Positions 1 through 8,764 of a stretch of 64,000 bases of DNA are shown here, in pieces. The notes below the pieces were generated by a model. The model saw nothing but the letters and a program-made list of their open reading frames with translations. It ran no database searches and was not told where the DNA came from. This DNA is from DASVEG01 sp035540495 (lineage in GTDB: Bacteria; Actinomycetota; Acidimicrobiia; Acidimicrobiales; CADCTF01), in contig DATLGL010000017.1 of NCBI GenBank assembly GCA_035540495.1, positions 176,624 through 240,623 on the forward strand, read 5' to 3'. Position numbers and translations under genes: made by a program. Within the stretch, counting starts at the first letter, position 1, and each line of letters starts with the position of its first letter.

Positions 1-308
1 ACCTCGTCGAGAACGCGCTGACGTACGGCGCGCCGCCCGTCGAGGTGCGGGCGAAGGAACTGGCGATCGACGGTGGGGTCGAGGTGGCGGTCATCGACCA
101 CGGCACCGGCGTTCCGCCTGCCCTCGTGCCGAGCTTGTTCAACCGCCTCCGCCTCCTCGCGCAGCGCGATCGCGACCGCACTCGTACGGGGCTCGGGCTG
201 TCGCTGGTGAAGGGCCTGGTCGAGGCCATGGGCGGGCGGGTCTGGTACGAGCAGGCCGCCGCAGGCGGAGCCGACTTCCGCATCTCGCTTCCCTCCGCGC
301 GCCGCTGA
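1..308 (+). CDS. Sensor histidine kinase, C-terminal fragment
   Basis: The reading frame is open at the left edge, so only about the last 100 residues are present. They form a histidine kinase ATPase domain: an N-box (LVENALTYG), a G1 box (VIDHGTGVP) and a G2 box (GLGLSLVKGLVEAMGG). The protein would phosphorylate its own histidine and pass phosphate to a response regulator, but the sensor and dimerisation parts lie outside the window. An ABC exporter starts 54 bp downstream, so the kinase could control it; that link is only inferred from position. The domain call is secure; the signal and partner are unknown. Confidence 0.85.
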   Translation, partial: LVENALTYGAPPVEVRAKELAIDGGVEVAVIDHGTGVPPALVPSLFNRLRLLAQRDRDRTRTGLGLSLVKGLVEAMGGRVWYEQAAAGGADFRISLPSARR

Positions 309-362
309 CTCGGGTTTCCCGCAGTTGGCGAAGGAATTGGGCCGAAACGTACCGTTCCATCC

Positions 363-1091
363 ATGACGCTGCTCGCCGACTCGCCCCAGTCGACCGCGCA
401 GCAGGGGGTCAAGCCTTTGCTGGTCGCTCGGGGTGTGCGAAAGATCTACCGGACGGGTGCCGAGGAGGTCGACGCGCTCCGCGGGGTCGATCTGACCGTC
501 GGCGCAGGCGAGTTCGTCGCCGTCATGGGGCAGTCGGGGTCGGGCAAGACCACGATGCTCAACTGCCTGTCGGGGCTCGACGACATCGACGAGGGGTCGG
601 TCACGATCGCTGGTGACGACATCCACGCGATGTCGGATGCGAAGCGCACGAAGCACCGCGCCTCGACGATGGGCTTCATCTTCCAGGCGTTCAACCTGAT
701 CCCGGTCTTCACCGCCGTGGAGAACGTCGAACTGCCGCTCCTCCTCGCAGGGACGTCGGCCAAGGAAGCACGCCAGGCGGCGCTCGACACGCTCGAGAAG
801 GTGGGCCTCGGTCACCGCCTTCGTCACCATCCGACGGAGCTCTCAGGCGGCGAGCAGCAGCGGGTGACGATCGCCCGGGCCCTCGCGGGCCGGCCCCAGA
901 TCGTGTGGGCCGACGAGCCGACGGGGAACCTCGACTCGGAGACGGCCGGGCACGTGATGGACCTCCTGCACGAGCTCCACGGCGAGGGCCTCACGCTGAT
1001 CCTCGTCACCCACGACCCGTCGATCGGGGCGTCCGCCGAGCGGCGGATCGTCATGCGCGACGGCGAGGTCGTCCTCGACGAGAGGCTCTGA
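363..1091 (+). CDS. ABC transporter ATP-binding protein, MacB/LolD type
   Basis: This 242-residue protein is the ATPase of an ABC exporter. It has Walker A (GQSGSGKTT, about residues 56-64), a Q-loop (FIFQAFNLIP), signature LSGGEQQ (about 160-166), Walker B (IVWADEP, about 180-186) and an H-loop (LVTHDP). The run DEPTGNLDS is typical of the LolD/MacB/FtsE subfamily, which works with FtsX-type permeases. The partner permease begins 1 bp after the stop codon, so the two are surely co-translated. The transported substrate (lipoprotein, peptide or lipid) cannot be read from the sequence. Confidence 0.93.
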   Translation: MTLLADSPQSTAQQGVKPLLVARGVRKIYRTGAEEVDALRGVDLTVGAGEFVAVMGQSGSGKTTMLNCLSGLDDIDEGSVTIAGDDIHAMSDAKRTKHRASTMGFIFQAFNLIPVFTAVENVELPLLLAGTSAKEARQAALDTLEKVGLGHRLRHHPTELSGGEQQRVTIARALAGRPQIVWADEPTGNLDSETAGHVMDLLHELHGEGLTLILVTHDPSIGASAERRIVMRDGEVVLDERL

Positions 1092-1092
1092 G

Positions 1093-4071
1093 ATGTTGAG
1101 CGACACGCTGCGGCACCGCCTCGCCGCGACCATCGGCGTGCTGCTCGTCGTCGGGCTGCTCGCGGCGCGACTCGTGCCGCCGCCCGTCGTGGTGCTGTCG
1201 CTGCCGTTCCTGTACCTGCTCTTCGCCAAGCCCGTGCTCCGGCGTCTGGCCTTCGGCCACATCACACGCCGTCCGCGCGAGACCGCGCTCGTGCTGCTCG
1301 GGTCCCTCCTCGGCACGGCGATCATCACCGGCTCGTTCGTCGTCGGCGACACCCTCGACGCTTCCATCTCGCAGGGCGTGCGGACGCAGCTCGGGCCGAT
1401 CGACGCGGTGGTGCCCGTGCCCGACGCGGCGACACAGGCACGCGCCGAGCAGGCGCTCTCGACGCTGCCGCCCGACGCGGTCGACGGCGTGCTCCCGATC
1501 ACCACCGCGACGGTGACGGTTGCGACCGCCGAGGGCGGCGAACGCGCGGTCGTCGCGGAGCCGAACGCCACCCTCGTCGAGGTCGACTTCGATCGCGCGG
1601 CCGTGTTCGGCGGCATTCCGGACGAGACAGGCATCCGTGGCGCGACACCGACGGCGGGCGAAGCCGTGCTCGGAGAAGACCTCGCGGATCGGCTCGACGT
1701 CTCGGTGGGCGACGCCGTGCGCGTCTTCGCCTACGGCGCCGAGCGATCGGTCCAGGTCGTCCGCATCCTCGAGCAGCAGGGCGTCGCCGGCCTCCAGCTG
1801 AACGCGTCGAACGGCAGCTCGTCGCCGACGATCTTCGTCGAGCCCGGTTTCGCATCGGCGCTCGCCGCCGCGTCGCCGGGGCGAGGCGAGCCGCCGTCGA
1901 TGGCGCTCGCGGTGTCTGCGACCGGCGACTCGAACGTCGTCACCGGCGACGACTTCGGCGCGCTGCTCGCACAGCCCCTCGTCGGGGCGGGCGTCACCGA
2001 CAACGTGCTCCTGGTGAAGAAGACGCTGCGCGAGACCGCAGCCCGGCTCGGTGACTCGTTCACGGAGCTGTTCGGCATGATCGGGCTCTTCTCGGTGTTC
2101 GCCGGGATCCTGCTCCTGGTGAACATCTTCGTGATGCTCGCCCAGGAGCGGCAGTCGGAGCTCGGGATGTTGCGGGCCGTCGGCCTTCGCCGCATGGGAC
2201 TCGTGGGTTCGTTCTCGCTCGAAGGGTGGATGTACGCGATCGGCTCTGCCGCGCTCGGGACGATCGCCGGCCTCGGCGTCGGGCGGGTGATCGTCGTCGT
2301 CGCCTCTGGCCTCTTCGCGGGCGGAGGGCCTGCAGGACAGGGCGGCTTGGACCTCGTGTTCACCGCTACCCGTCAGAGCACGTCGACGGGGTTCTTCATC
2401 GGGTTCCTCATCTCGCTCGTCACCGTCGTCGGTACCTCGATCCGGATCGCACGCCTCAACGTCATCCGTGCGATCCGCGACCTGCCCGAGCCGACGGTGA
2501 AGAAGCGCCGCCCGATCGGCCTGGCCCTCGGCGCCCTGCTCATCCTCCTCGGCATCATGGCGACGCTGGGCGGGGTGTCGCGCCAAGGCGCCACGCAGGT
2601 CTTGGTGGGCCCGCCGCTCGTCGCGGTCGGCGCCGCGTTGATCGCGATCCGCTACACGTCGCGCCGCGCCGCCGTGTCCCTCGCGTCGGGTGCGTCGCTC
2701 GCTTGGGCGATCTCCGCCTTCGCGTTCTTCGCCAACGCCTTCCGGGACGCCGCGATCTCGGTGTTCCTGGTGCAGGGAGTGATCCTCGTCGCTTCGGCCG
2801 TGGCGCTCCTCTCGCAGAACCAGGTCGCCATCGGCAGCGCGATCCGCGCCATCGGAGGCGGCGGCCAGAAGATGGCGCTCCGCCTCGGGCTCGCCTACCC
2901 GCTGGCCCGCAACTTCCGGACGAGCATGACTCTCGCCATGTACGCCCTCGTCGTGTACGTCCTGGCCACGATCACCATCTTCAGCAGCATCTTCGGCAGC
3001 CAGATCGACACGTTCACCGAGTCGGTGTCCGGCGGGTTCGACCTCATCGCGGAGACCAACGGGACGAACCCGATCCCGGTCGACGAGATCCGTGCGGTGC
3101 CGGGCGTGCAGTCGGCTGCGGCGATCGCCTCGGTGTTCGGCGAGTACACGCCGGTGAAGGCACCGCCGCCTGGGTCGAGAGCTGCCGCCGGCCCGATGGA
3201 GTGGCCGGCGGGCTCGTTCGACGAGACGTTCATCGCGAACAGGGCACCGGAGCTGGAGGAACGACCGGCGCAGTACGCGACCGATGCCGACGCGTACCGC
3301 GCGGTGCTGGCGAACCCGAACCTGTTCATCCCGACCGCGTTCTTCCTCTCGCAGGGCGGGGGCCCGCCGCAGCCGCCGAAAATCGGCGACGAGTACGTCC
3401 TCAAGAACGTGCAGACCGGCGAGTCGCGCACGCTCACCGTTGCGGCCGTCGCCCGCTCCGGCTTCGGGAACATCCGACCGCTGATGTCGCCCGAGACGCT
3501 ACGGGCGATCTTCGGCGACCGCGCCCAGCCCAACGTCTTCTACATCGACGCTGCGCCCGGTGTGAACGCGGCGCAACTCGCGCGCGAGCTCAACGGGCGG
3601 TTCCTCGCCAACGGGACCGATGCGAAGTCGTTCGCGACGATCGTCGAGGAGAACCTCTCGCAGCAGCAGGGCTTCTTCCAGCTGATGCGGGGCTATCTCG
3701 CCCTCGGACTCGTCGTGGGCATCGCCGGCCTCGGTGTGGTGATGGTTCGTGCGGTGCGCGAGCGCCGCCGAGAAGTCGGTGTCCTTCGAGCGCTGGGGTT
3801 CGACCCCGGAGCGGTGCGGCGCGCGTTCCTGGTCGAGTCCGCGTTCGTCGCCATGGAAGGCATCCTCACGGGGACCGTCCTCGCGGTCATCACGACCTGG
3901 CGGCTGTCGAGCAACGCCGACTTCGGGGCGATGATGGCGTTCAGGGTGCCGTGGGGCTCCCTGCTCTTCCTCGTGCTGGCCACGATCGTCGCGTCGCTGC
4001 TGGCGACCGCAACCCCAGCCCAGCAGGCCTCCCGCATCCGCCCCGCGGTCGCTCTGCGCATCGCCGACTGA
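1093..4071 (+). CDS. FtsX-family ABC transporter permease
   Basis: A 992-residue membrane permease that pairs with the ATPase just upstream. Near the N-terminus is a hydrophobic stretch (about residues 10-45), then a large extracytoplasmic region, then a first FtsX core at about 325-450 containing the run RQSELGMLRAVGLRR. A middle set of hydrophobic segments and a second extracytoplasmic region follow, and a second FtsX core closes the protein (RRREVGVLRALGF, about 890-990). Two FtsX cores in one chain is the usual plan for single-gene actinobacterial permeases of this class. It likely forms a mechanotransmission-type exporter rather than an importer. Substrate unknown. Confidence 0.9.
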   Translation: MLSDTLRHRLAATIGVLLVVGLLAARLVPPPVVVLSLPFLYLLFAKPVLRRLAFGHITRRPRETALVLLGSLLGTAIITGSFVVGDTLDASISQGVRTQLGPIDAVVPVPDAATQARAEQALSTLPPDAVDGVLPITTATVTVATAEGGERAVVAEPNATLVEVDFDRAAVFGGIPDETGIRGATPTAGEAVLGEDLADRLDVSVGDAVRVFAYGAERSVQVVRILEQQGVAGLQLNASNGSSSPTIFVEPGFASALAAASPGRGEPPSMALAVSATGDSNVVTGDDFGALLAQPLVGAGVTDNVLLVKKTLRETAARLGDSFTELFGMIGLFSVFAGILLLVNIFVMLAQERQSELGMLRAVGLRRMGLVGSFSLEGWMYAIGSAALGTIAGLGVGRVIVVVASGLFAGGGPAGQGGLDLVFTATRQSTSTGFFIGFLISLVTVVGTSIRIARLNVIRAIRDLPEPTVKKRRPIGLALGALLILLGIMATLGGVSRQGATQVLVGPPLVAVGAALIAIRYTSRRAAVSLASGASLAWAISAFAFFANAFRDAAISVFLVQGVILVASAVALLSQNQVAIGSAIRAIGGGGQKMALRLGLAYPLARNFRTSMTLAMYALVVYVLATITIFSSIFGSQIDTFTESVSGGFDLIAETNGTNPIPVDEIRAVPGVQSAAAIASVFGEYTPVKAPPPGSRAAAGPMEWPAGSFDETFIANRAPELEERPAQYATDADAYRAVLANPNLFIPTAFFLSQGGGPPQPPKIGDEYVLKNVQTGESRTLTVAAVARSGFGNIRPLMSPETLRAIFGDRAQPNVFYIDAAPGVNAAQLARELNGRFLANGTDAKSFATIVEENLSQQQGFFQLMRGYLALGLVVGIAGLGVVMVRAVRERRREVGVLRALGFDPGAVRRAFLVESAFVAMEGILTGTVLAVITTWRLSSNADFGAMMAFRVPWGSLLFLVLATIVASLLATATPAQQASRIRPAVALRIAD

Positions 4072-4093
4072 TCCACGCCTCCCGGACGAGACG

Positions 4094-5287
4094 TCAGGAG
4101 GGGGTCGGCGTGGGCCCCAGCTTCGCTTCGACAGCTTCCAGGAGGCGGGCCGAGCAGCCGGCCATCTCGACCACCGGCATGACCTCGGTGGCGACGCGAT
4201 CCGCGATGGCGGCGAACGCATCGGCGACCGCGCCCGTCGTGGCGATCGCCGCAGGCTCGCCGGTGTCGCCACCGGCGGCGACCGCCGGGTCGAGGGGGAT
4301 CGACCCGATGAGCGGGACACCGATCTCGTCGGCCAGACGCTGACCGCCGCCCTCGCCGAAGAGGGCGTAGCGCTCGCCGTGGTCGCAGACGAACGCGCTC
4401 ATGTTCTCGACGACGCCCGCGATGCGCAGGTACCCCTTGCGGCCCATGTCGGCGGCGCGAGTCGCAACCTTCTGCGCAGCGAGCGAGGGCGTCGTCACGA
4501 TCACCATCTCGGTGCGGGGGAGCATGCGAGCGAGACCCATCTGCACATCGCTCGTGCCCGGCGGCATGTCGATCAGCAGATAGTCGAGCTCGCCCCATCG
4601 CACGTCTTCGAGGAAGTGCTGGACCGCGCGGTTGAGCATGAGCCCGCGGAGCATCACCGCCTGGTCTTCCTCCGCGCCCTCGATCGAACCCATCGAGACG
4701 ACCTGGAGCTCGCCGTCGCCGATCCGCTTGACGAGCGGGCGCATCCGGGCACGGCCCGACGCGTCCTTCTCCGCCTCGACGCGGTCGTGCAGCCCGAGCA
4801 TGCGCGGGATCGAGAAGCCCCCGATGTCGGCGTCGAGCACGCCGACGGTGAGGCCGCGCCGGGCCAGGGCCGCGGCGAGGTTCGCGGTGACCGACGACTT
4901 GCCGACGCCGCCCTTGCCGCTGGCGATCGCCACGATGCGGGCCGTCTCGGGGATGTCGGTCGACACCTTGTCGCGCTCCTGCGCGGTGCGACGGGCCCTG
5001 GCCATGAGCTGCTTCTTCTGGTCGGCGGTCATCTCGCCGAAGGTGACCTTCACCTGCTCGACACCGGGGAGGTGGCTGACGTGATCCTTCACGTCCTTCA
5101 TGAGCTGCGCCCGGAGCGGGCAGCCGGCGGTCGTCAACGAGATGCGCACCTCGAGAAGGCCTGGTGCCACGTCGTCGAGCCACTCGTGGCCCTTCACCAT
5201 GCCGAGGTCGACGACGTTGTCGCTCAGCTCCGGGTCGATCACGCCCCGAAGCGCGTTGACGATCTGCTCGTCGGAGGCGCGTGCCAC
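4094..5287 (-). CDS. mrp: Mrp/ApbC-type iron-sulfur carrier ATPase
   Basis: A P-loop ATPase of about 397 residues. The N-terminus is a DUF59/MIP18 domain (IVNALRGVIDPEL...VDLGMVK), followed by the deviant Walker A of the Mrp/NBP35 family (SGKGGVGKSSV) and the switch run LIDMPPGTSD. Proteins of this family bind and hand over Fe-S clusters in the cytoplasm. The GTG at 5287 is chosen because it starts at the conserved DUF59 domain and leaves the palindromes at 5295-5330 in the leader; a GTG at 5311 is the alternative. A SufR-like repressor is divergent and an ErpA-like carrier lies just beyond it, which supports a role in cluster assembly. Confidence 0.9.
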   Translation of the reverse strand: MARASDEQIVNALRGVIDPELSDNVVDLGMVKGHEWLDDVAPGLLEVRISLTTAGCPLRAQLMKDVKDHVSHLPGVEQVKVTFGEMTADQKKQLMARARRTAQERDKVSTDIPETARIVAIASGKGGVGKSSVTANLAAALARRGLTVGVLDADIGGFSIPRMLGLHDRVEAEKDASGRARMRPLVKRIGDGELQVVSMGSIEGAEEDQAVMLRGLMLNRAVQHFLEDVRWGELDYLLIDMPPGTSDVQMGLARMLPRTEMVIVTTPSLAAQKVATRAADMGRKGYLRIAGVVENMSAFVCDHGERYALFGEGGGQRLADEIGVPLIGSIPLDPAVAAGGDTGEPAAIATTGAVADAFAAIADRVATEVMPVVEMAGCSARLLEAVEAKLGPTPTPS

Positions 5288-5294
5288 GCTCTCG

Positions 5295-5330
5295 ATTTTA
5301 CCGGGCTTCACGGGTAAAATGTCACCCGTG
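5295..5330. promoter_or_regulatory. Two overlapping inverted repeats between mrp and the SufR-like gene
   Basis: The first repeat is a perfect 8-bp pair, ATTTTACC at 5295-5302 and GGTAAAAT at 5313-5320. The second is a perfect 7-bp pair, CACGGGT at 5309-5315 and ACCCGTG at 5324-5330. Together they cover the start of the regulator gene and the leader of mrp. The AT-rich run stands out in GC-rich surroundings. This is the expected place for an operator that lets the SufR-like protein control itself and mrp; binding is inferred. Confidence 0.6.
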
Positions 5331-5984
5331 GACCGCCGCCTCGCCATCCTCAAGGCGCTGAGCGACAACACGCGCTACGCGATCTACGTCGAGCTGGCCA
5401 GCACGACCACGGCACGCTCGACGCAGGAGATCTGCGACGAGCTCGGCTTGCACCCGAACACCGTCCGTCCGCACCTCGAGCGGATGCGGGAGGTCGGTCT
5501 GCTCGAGGTCACCACCGACAGCCGGGGCACGGTCGGCCGCCCTCAGCACCGCTACCGGGTCGCGGCCGACGCACCGTCGCTCGGCATCGAGCCGCCGAGC
5601 TGGCAGGTGCTGGCCCGCATGCTCGCCGACGTCGCCGCGTTCATGGCGCCGGAGCAGGTCGACGTCGTGGCGATGGGCACCGAGCAGGGCCGAGCGGCGG
5701 CCGAGCGGCGCCGCGGCGCACCGTGCGTAGCTGCGCTGAACGACGCGCTGGCCGAGCTCGGCTTCGAGCCTGCGGTCGGCGACGACGGCACCACCACCGC
5801 GATCGCCTTCACGAACTGCCCCTTCCGTGACCTCGCCGAGGCGTATCCCGAGCTGGTGTGCAACCTGCACCGCGGCTTCATCGAGGGCTTCGTCGAGGAG
5901 ATGGGCGAGTCGGTGGTCACCGACTTCCGAACCCTCGCCGATCGCGATCCCTGTCACGTCGAGTTAGCGACCCCGTCCCGGTAG
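5319..5984 (+). CDS. SufR-like Fe-S transcriptional regulator
   Basis: A 221-residue DNA-binding protein. The N-terminal winged helix (ALSDNTRYAIYVEL ... EICDELGLHPNTVRPHLERMREVGLL) resembles ArsR/DeoR-type repressors. The C-terminal half carries spaced cysteines (GAPCVAAL, TNCPFRDL, ELVCNLH, DPCHVEL), the arrangement by which SufR proteins hold an Fe-S cluster. Such proteins repress Fe-S assembly genes when clusters are plentiful. The ATG at 5319 lies inside the palindrome; a GTG at 5328 is a second possible start. The divergent mrp and the ErpA-like gene 30 bp downstream fit this role. The main suf operon is not in the window. Confidence 0.82.
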   Translation: MSPVDRRLAILKALSDNTRYAIYVELASTTTARSTQEICDELGLHPNTVRPHLERMREVGLLEVTTDSRGTVGRPQHRYRVAADAPSLGIEPPSWQVLARMLADVAAFMAPEQVDVVAMGTEQGRAAAERRRGAPCVAALNDALAELGFEPAVGDDGTTTAIAFTNCPFRDLAEAYPELVCNLHRGFIEGFVEEMGESVVTDFRTLADRDPCHVELATPSR

Positions 5985-6014
5985 CCTGGTACGGAATCTC
6001 TTGGAGGAGACACC

Positions 6015-6374
6015 GTGAGCACCACGACCCCCACCGCCACGACCCCGACCAGCGGCATCGAACTGACCGAGAGCGCTGTCGCCAAGGTCGCCGAGCTCAT
6101 CGCGCAGGAAGGCCAGGCCGACCTCGCCCTCCGCGTCGCCGTCCGCCCCGGCGGTTGCTCGGGCTTCAGCTACGAGATGTTCTTCGACTCGGAGAAGTCC
6201 GACGACGACGTCGTTCTCTCGTACGGCACGGTCAACGTCTGGGTCGACCCGGCGAGCAACAAGCTCCTCACCGGCGCGACCCTCGACTACAAGGACTCGC
6301 TGCAGGGCGGCGGCTTCGCCATCAACAACCCCAACGCGCAGCGCACCTGCGGCTGCGGCCAGTCGTTCAGCTGA
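6015..6374 (+). CDS. erpA: HesB/IscA/ErpA-type iron-sulfur cluster insertion protein
   Basis: A 119-residue A-type carrier that receives Fe-S clusters and inserts them into target proteins. The three family cysteines are present: PGGCSGF near residue 51 and TCGCGQSF at the C-terminus. The GTG start follows a strong GGAGGA ribosome binding site. It lies 30 bp after the SufR-like gene, so the two may be one transcript. The gene symbol follows the family; distinction from other A-type carriers is not firm. A strong hairpin lies just downstream at 6391-6435. Confidence 0.88.
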   Translation: MSTTTPTATTPTSGIELTESAVAKVAELIAQEGQADLALRVAVRPGGCSGFSYEMFFDSEKSDDDVVLSYGTVNVWVDPASNKLLTGATLDYKDSLQGGGFAINNPNAQRTCGCGQSFS

Positions 6375-6390
6375 CCCACACGGCTCTCGT

Positions 6391-6435
6391 TCTGGAGGCG
6401 TTCTGTCGCACCGCGTGCGACAAAGCGCCTCCAGA
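6391..6435. repeat. 45-bp hairpin, likely bidirectional terminator or REP-like element
   Basis: Outer arms TCTGGAGGCG (6391-6400) and CGCCTCCAGA (6426-6435) pair perfectly, as do inner arms TGTCGCAC (6404-6411) and GTGCGACA (6415-6422), around a 3-nt loop. The TTC/AAG steps between them pair partly. There is no T-run. It follows the erpA-like gene and has the same design as the hairpin at 50647-50689. Confidence 0.7.
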
Positions 6436-6462
6436 GTCGCGTCTGGGGATGGTTCCGGCCGC

Positions 6463-7200
6463 GTGAGCTCGCCTCGCGACCGTTACATCACCGTGTTCGG
6501 GCGCCGACCCGTGCTCGAGGTGCTCGCCGACGCGGAGCTGCGGGTGGCCAAGGTGCTCGTGGCCGACAACGCCCGCGGGCCCGAGATCGGCGAGATCCAG
6601 CAGCTCGCCAACCGGCGGAACATCGAGTGCCGGCGGGTCGATCCCCGTGACGTCACCCGTGTGTCCCGCAACGGCAGGCAGGACCAGGGTGTGGTTGCCG
6701 ACGTCGAAGCCCCGCGCATGCGGGCGCTCGACGACTGGCTGGAGTCCGCTCCCGCCGTCGCGACCGCCGTCGTGCTCGACGGCATCACCAACCCGCAGAA
6801 CGTGGGGATGATCCTGCGCGCGGCGACCGGCGCCGGCGTCGACGGCGTCGTCGTCCCCACGGCGGGCGTGGCCGACATCGGCCCGCTGGTGATCAAGGCG
6901 TCCGCGGGCGTCGCGTTCAGGGCGCCGATCATCCGGACCCGGAGCGCGTCGGTCGCGATCGAAGCGCTGCGGTCCGCTGGCTTTCGCATCTACGGGCTCG
7001 ACGCCGCGGGCGCCCGCGGCCTCTTCGACCATCACCCGTTCGGCGACCGCAGCGCCTTCGTCCTCGGTGGCGAGCACTCGGGCCTCACCGTCGATGTCGA
7101 CGAGACGGTGTCGATCCCGATGAGCGCCGGCGTCGACTCGCTGAACGTGGCGGTCGCGGCGGGCGTCGTCTGTTTCGAGGTGGTGCGACGGCGCCTCTAG
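6463..7200 (+). CDS. SpoU/TrmH-family RNA 2'-O-methyltransferase, RlmB-like
   Basis: A SPOUT-class methyltransferase of about 245 residues. The N-terminus (YITVFGRRPVLEVL...AKVLVAD) is the substrate-binding domain of the RlmB/TrmH group. The C-terminal knot has motif 1 (LDGITNPQNVGMILRAA), motif 2 (LVLGGEHSGL-like) and motif 3 (SIPMSAGVDSLNVAVAAGV), so the S-adenosylmethionine site looks intact. It most likely methylates a ribose in 23S rRNA. GTG at 6463 is preferred; an in-frame GTG at 6415 would lie inside the hairpin. Confidence 0.88.
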   Translation: MSSPRDRYITVFGRRPVLEVLADAELRVAKVLVADNARGPEIGEIQQLANRRNIECRRVDPRDVTRVSRNGRQDQGVVADVEAPRMRALDDWLESAPAVATAVVLDGITNPQNVGMILRAATGAGVDGVVVPTAGVADIGPLVIKASAGVAFRAPIIRTRSASVAIEALRSAGFRIYGLDAAGARGLFDHHPFGDRSAFVLGGEHSGLTVDVDETVSIPMSAGVDSLNVAVAAGVVCFEVVRRRL

Positions 7201-7213
7201 CGTCTGCGCCGAC

Positions 7214-8764
7214 ATGCCGCTCGCGTTCACCCTCGATGGCCGGCGCGTCGAGGTCGACGACGACGGGTCGTCGCTCCTCGAGGTGCTCCGCGACCGACTC
7301 CACGCAAGGTCGGCGAAGGACGGGTGCAGCCCCCAGGGCCAGTGCGGGTGTTGCACGGTGCTCGTCGACGGCCAGCCTCGCGTCGCGTGCGTCACGCCGG
7401 CCCGCAGGGTCGAAGGACGCACCGTCACGACGCTCGACGGCCTCGACGAAGCCGACCGCGAGCGTTGGGCCGACGGCTTCCTTGCCTGCGGCGCGAGCCA
7501 GTGCGGCTTCTGCACTCCGGGGATCATCGTGCGCCTCAACGCGCTGGGGCCACAGCCCTCGCGCGATCGCGTCGAGCAGGCACTCCTCGCGCACCTGTGC
7601 CGGTGCACGGGGTGGCAGACGATCGTCGATGCCGCCACCGGCTCGGTCGAGCACACCGCCGTCGAGCACACCGCCGCCGATCGCGACCTCGACGCGGCAG
7701 CGAGTCGCGCCACCATCGAAGGCGGAACACCACAGGTCGTGTCGCGCGACGTCGTCCTCGGGCGAGCAGGCTTCGCCGACGACACCGCACCCCGGGACTC
7801 GCTCGTGGCGGTGCCGTCGGCAACGGCCCCGGGGGAGTGGGTGGTCGCCGAGACGCTGGCGGACGCTCGTCGTCTCGCCGGCAAGGTGCAGGGGAGGCGG
7901 ACGACGATCCCGCCCACACCGCCGCTCGCGCTGCCACCCGGCGACTGGGACGTCAGGCTCAGGACGACCTGGGTCGAGCCGGGCTACCTCGAACCCGACG
8001 CCAGCTGGTGCGAGCCCGGCGGCGACCCGTTCACGCCGCTCGCCAACGGCGGCGCGTTCGGCGGCAAGGTTCGCTCGGTGGCTCCCGACGCTGCACGGCG
8101 GCTCGCTGACGACCACGGCCGCCCCGTGCGTGTCGTGCTGGCGCGCGAGGACGTCGTCCGCCTCGGGCCGAAGCGCCCTCCCATCGCCGCGGGACTCCGG
8201 AGGGACGGCACCGGGATCATCCGGGTCGTGCGCACCCACGGCATCGCCGAGGCGATCCACGCCGTCCTGCCGGACGTCGAGGTGGAGGAGGTGGACGTCG
8301 CCGGCCCGCCGACATCCACCGACCTCCGCGCCGCCGGTTGGGCGGAAGCCGCGATCCTGCGAGCGGCTCTCGACGCCGACCCGAGCATCGCGGCGCCGAA
8401 CGGCTCGAGCGCATCGGCGGTCGTCGACGCCGGCGGCACCGTGCGCATCGCCGTGAGGTGCGGCCGCCCGCTCGACACCACGGTTCTCCGGTCGTACTGC
8501 ATCGGGGCCGCGCACATGGCGCTCGGCTGGGTCCGTTCCGAAGGGATCGCGGTCGACGCCGACGGCGGGATCCACGACCTCACGATCCGCTCGTTCGGCA
8601 TCCTTCGAGCGAAGGACACGCCGAGGATCGTCGTCGACATCGACGACGCCGACGGCAGCGAGCCGGTCAACGGGTCGGACGCGGTGTTCGTCGCGGTCGC
8701 CGCTGCCGCGTGGAAGGCTGCCGGCTACCCGCCGGACTGGCCGATCGAGAAGGGACGCGCATGA
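7214..8764 (+). CDS. Short fused [2Fe-2S] / molybdopterin-binding protein of the xanthine dehydrogenase family
   Basis: A 516-residue fusion. Residues 1 to about 145 match the small CoxS/XdhC-type subunit: plant-type ferredoxin cysteines (DGCSPQGQCGCCTVLVDG) and the second cluster (GASQCGFCTPGIIVRLNAL ... HLCRCTGW). The rest resembles a heavily shortened CoxL/XdhB molybdopterin subunit: a GGAFGGK loop near residue 280 and a C-terminal stretch (AAHMALGWVRSEG ... RSFGILRAKDTPRI) like the family end. Where family enzymes have the catalytic Glu of GVGE, this protein has NGSD. A normal large subunit is about 750 residues, so most of the Mo domain is missing. Hydroxylase activity is therefore uncertain; an electron-transfer role or a new reaction is possible. 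RidA overlaps its stop codon. Confidence 0.75.
   Translation: MPLAFTLDGRRVEVDDDGSSLLEVLRDRLHARSAKDGCSPQGQCGCCTVLVDGQPRVACVTPARRVEGRTVTTLDGLDEADRERWADGFLACGASQCGFCTPGIIVRLNALGPQPSRDRVEQALLAHLCRCTGWQTIVDAATGSVEHTAVEHTAADRDLDAAASRATIEGGTPQVVSRDVVLGRAGFADDTAPRDSLVAVPSATAPGEWVVAETLADARRLAGKVQGRRTTIPPTPPLALPPGDWDVRLRTTWVEPGYLEPDASWCEPGGDPFTPLANGGAFGGKVRSVAPDAARRLADDHGRPVRVVLAREDVVRLGPKRPPIAAGLRRDGTGIIRVVRTHGIAEAIHAVLPDVEVEEVDVAGPPTSTDLRAAGWAEAAILRAALDADPSIAAPNGSSASAVVDAGGTVRIAVRCGRPLDTTVLRSYCIGAAHMALGWVRSEGIAVDADGGIHDLTIRSFGILRAKDTPRIVVDIDDADGSEPVNGSDAVFVAVAAAAWKAAGYPPDWPIEKGRA

Noticed and set aside
1051..2586. Minus-strand frame of about 510 codons within the FtsX permease
   Set aside because: Charged, repetitive composition with no motif, opposite a clearly coding gene.
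6415..6462. Upstream GTG start for the rRNA methyltransferase
   Set aside because: It lies inside the hairpin stem and the added 16 residues do not look like the family; GTG at 6463 fits better.
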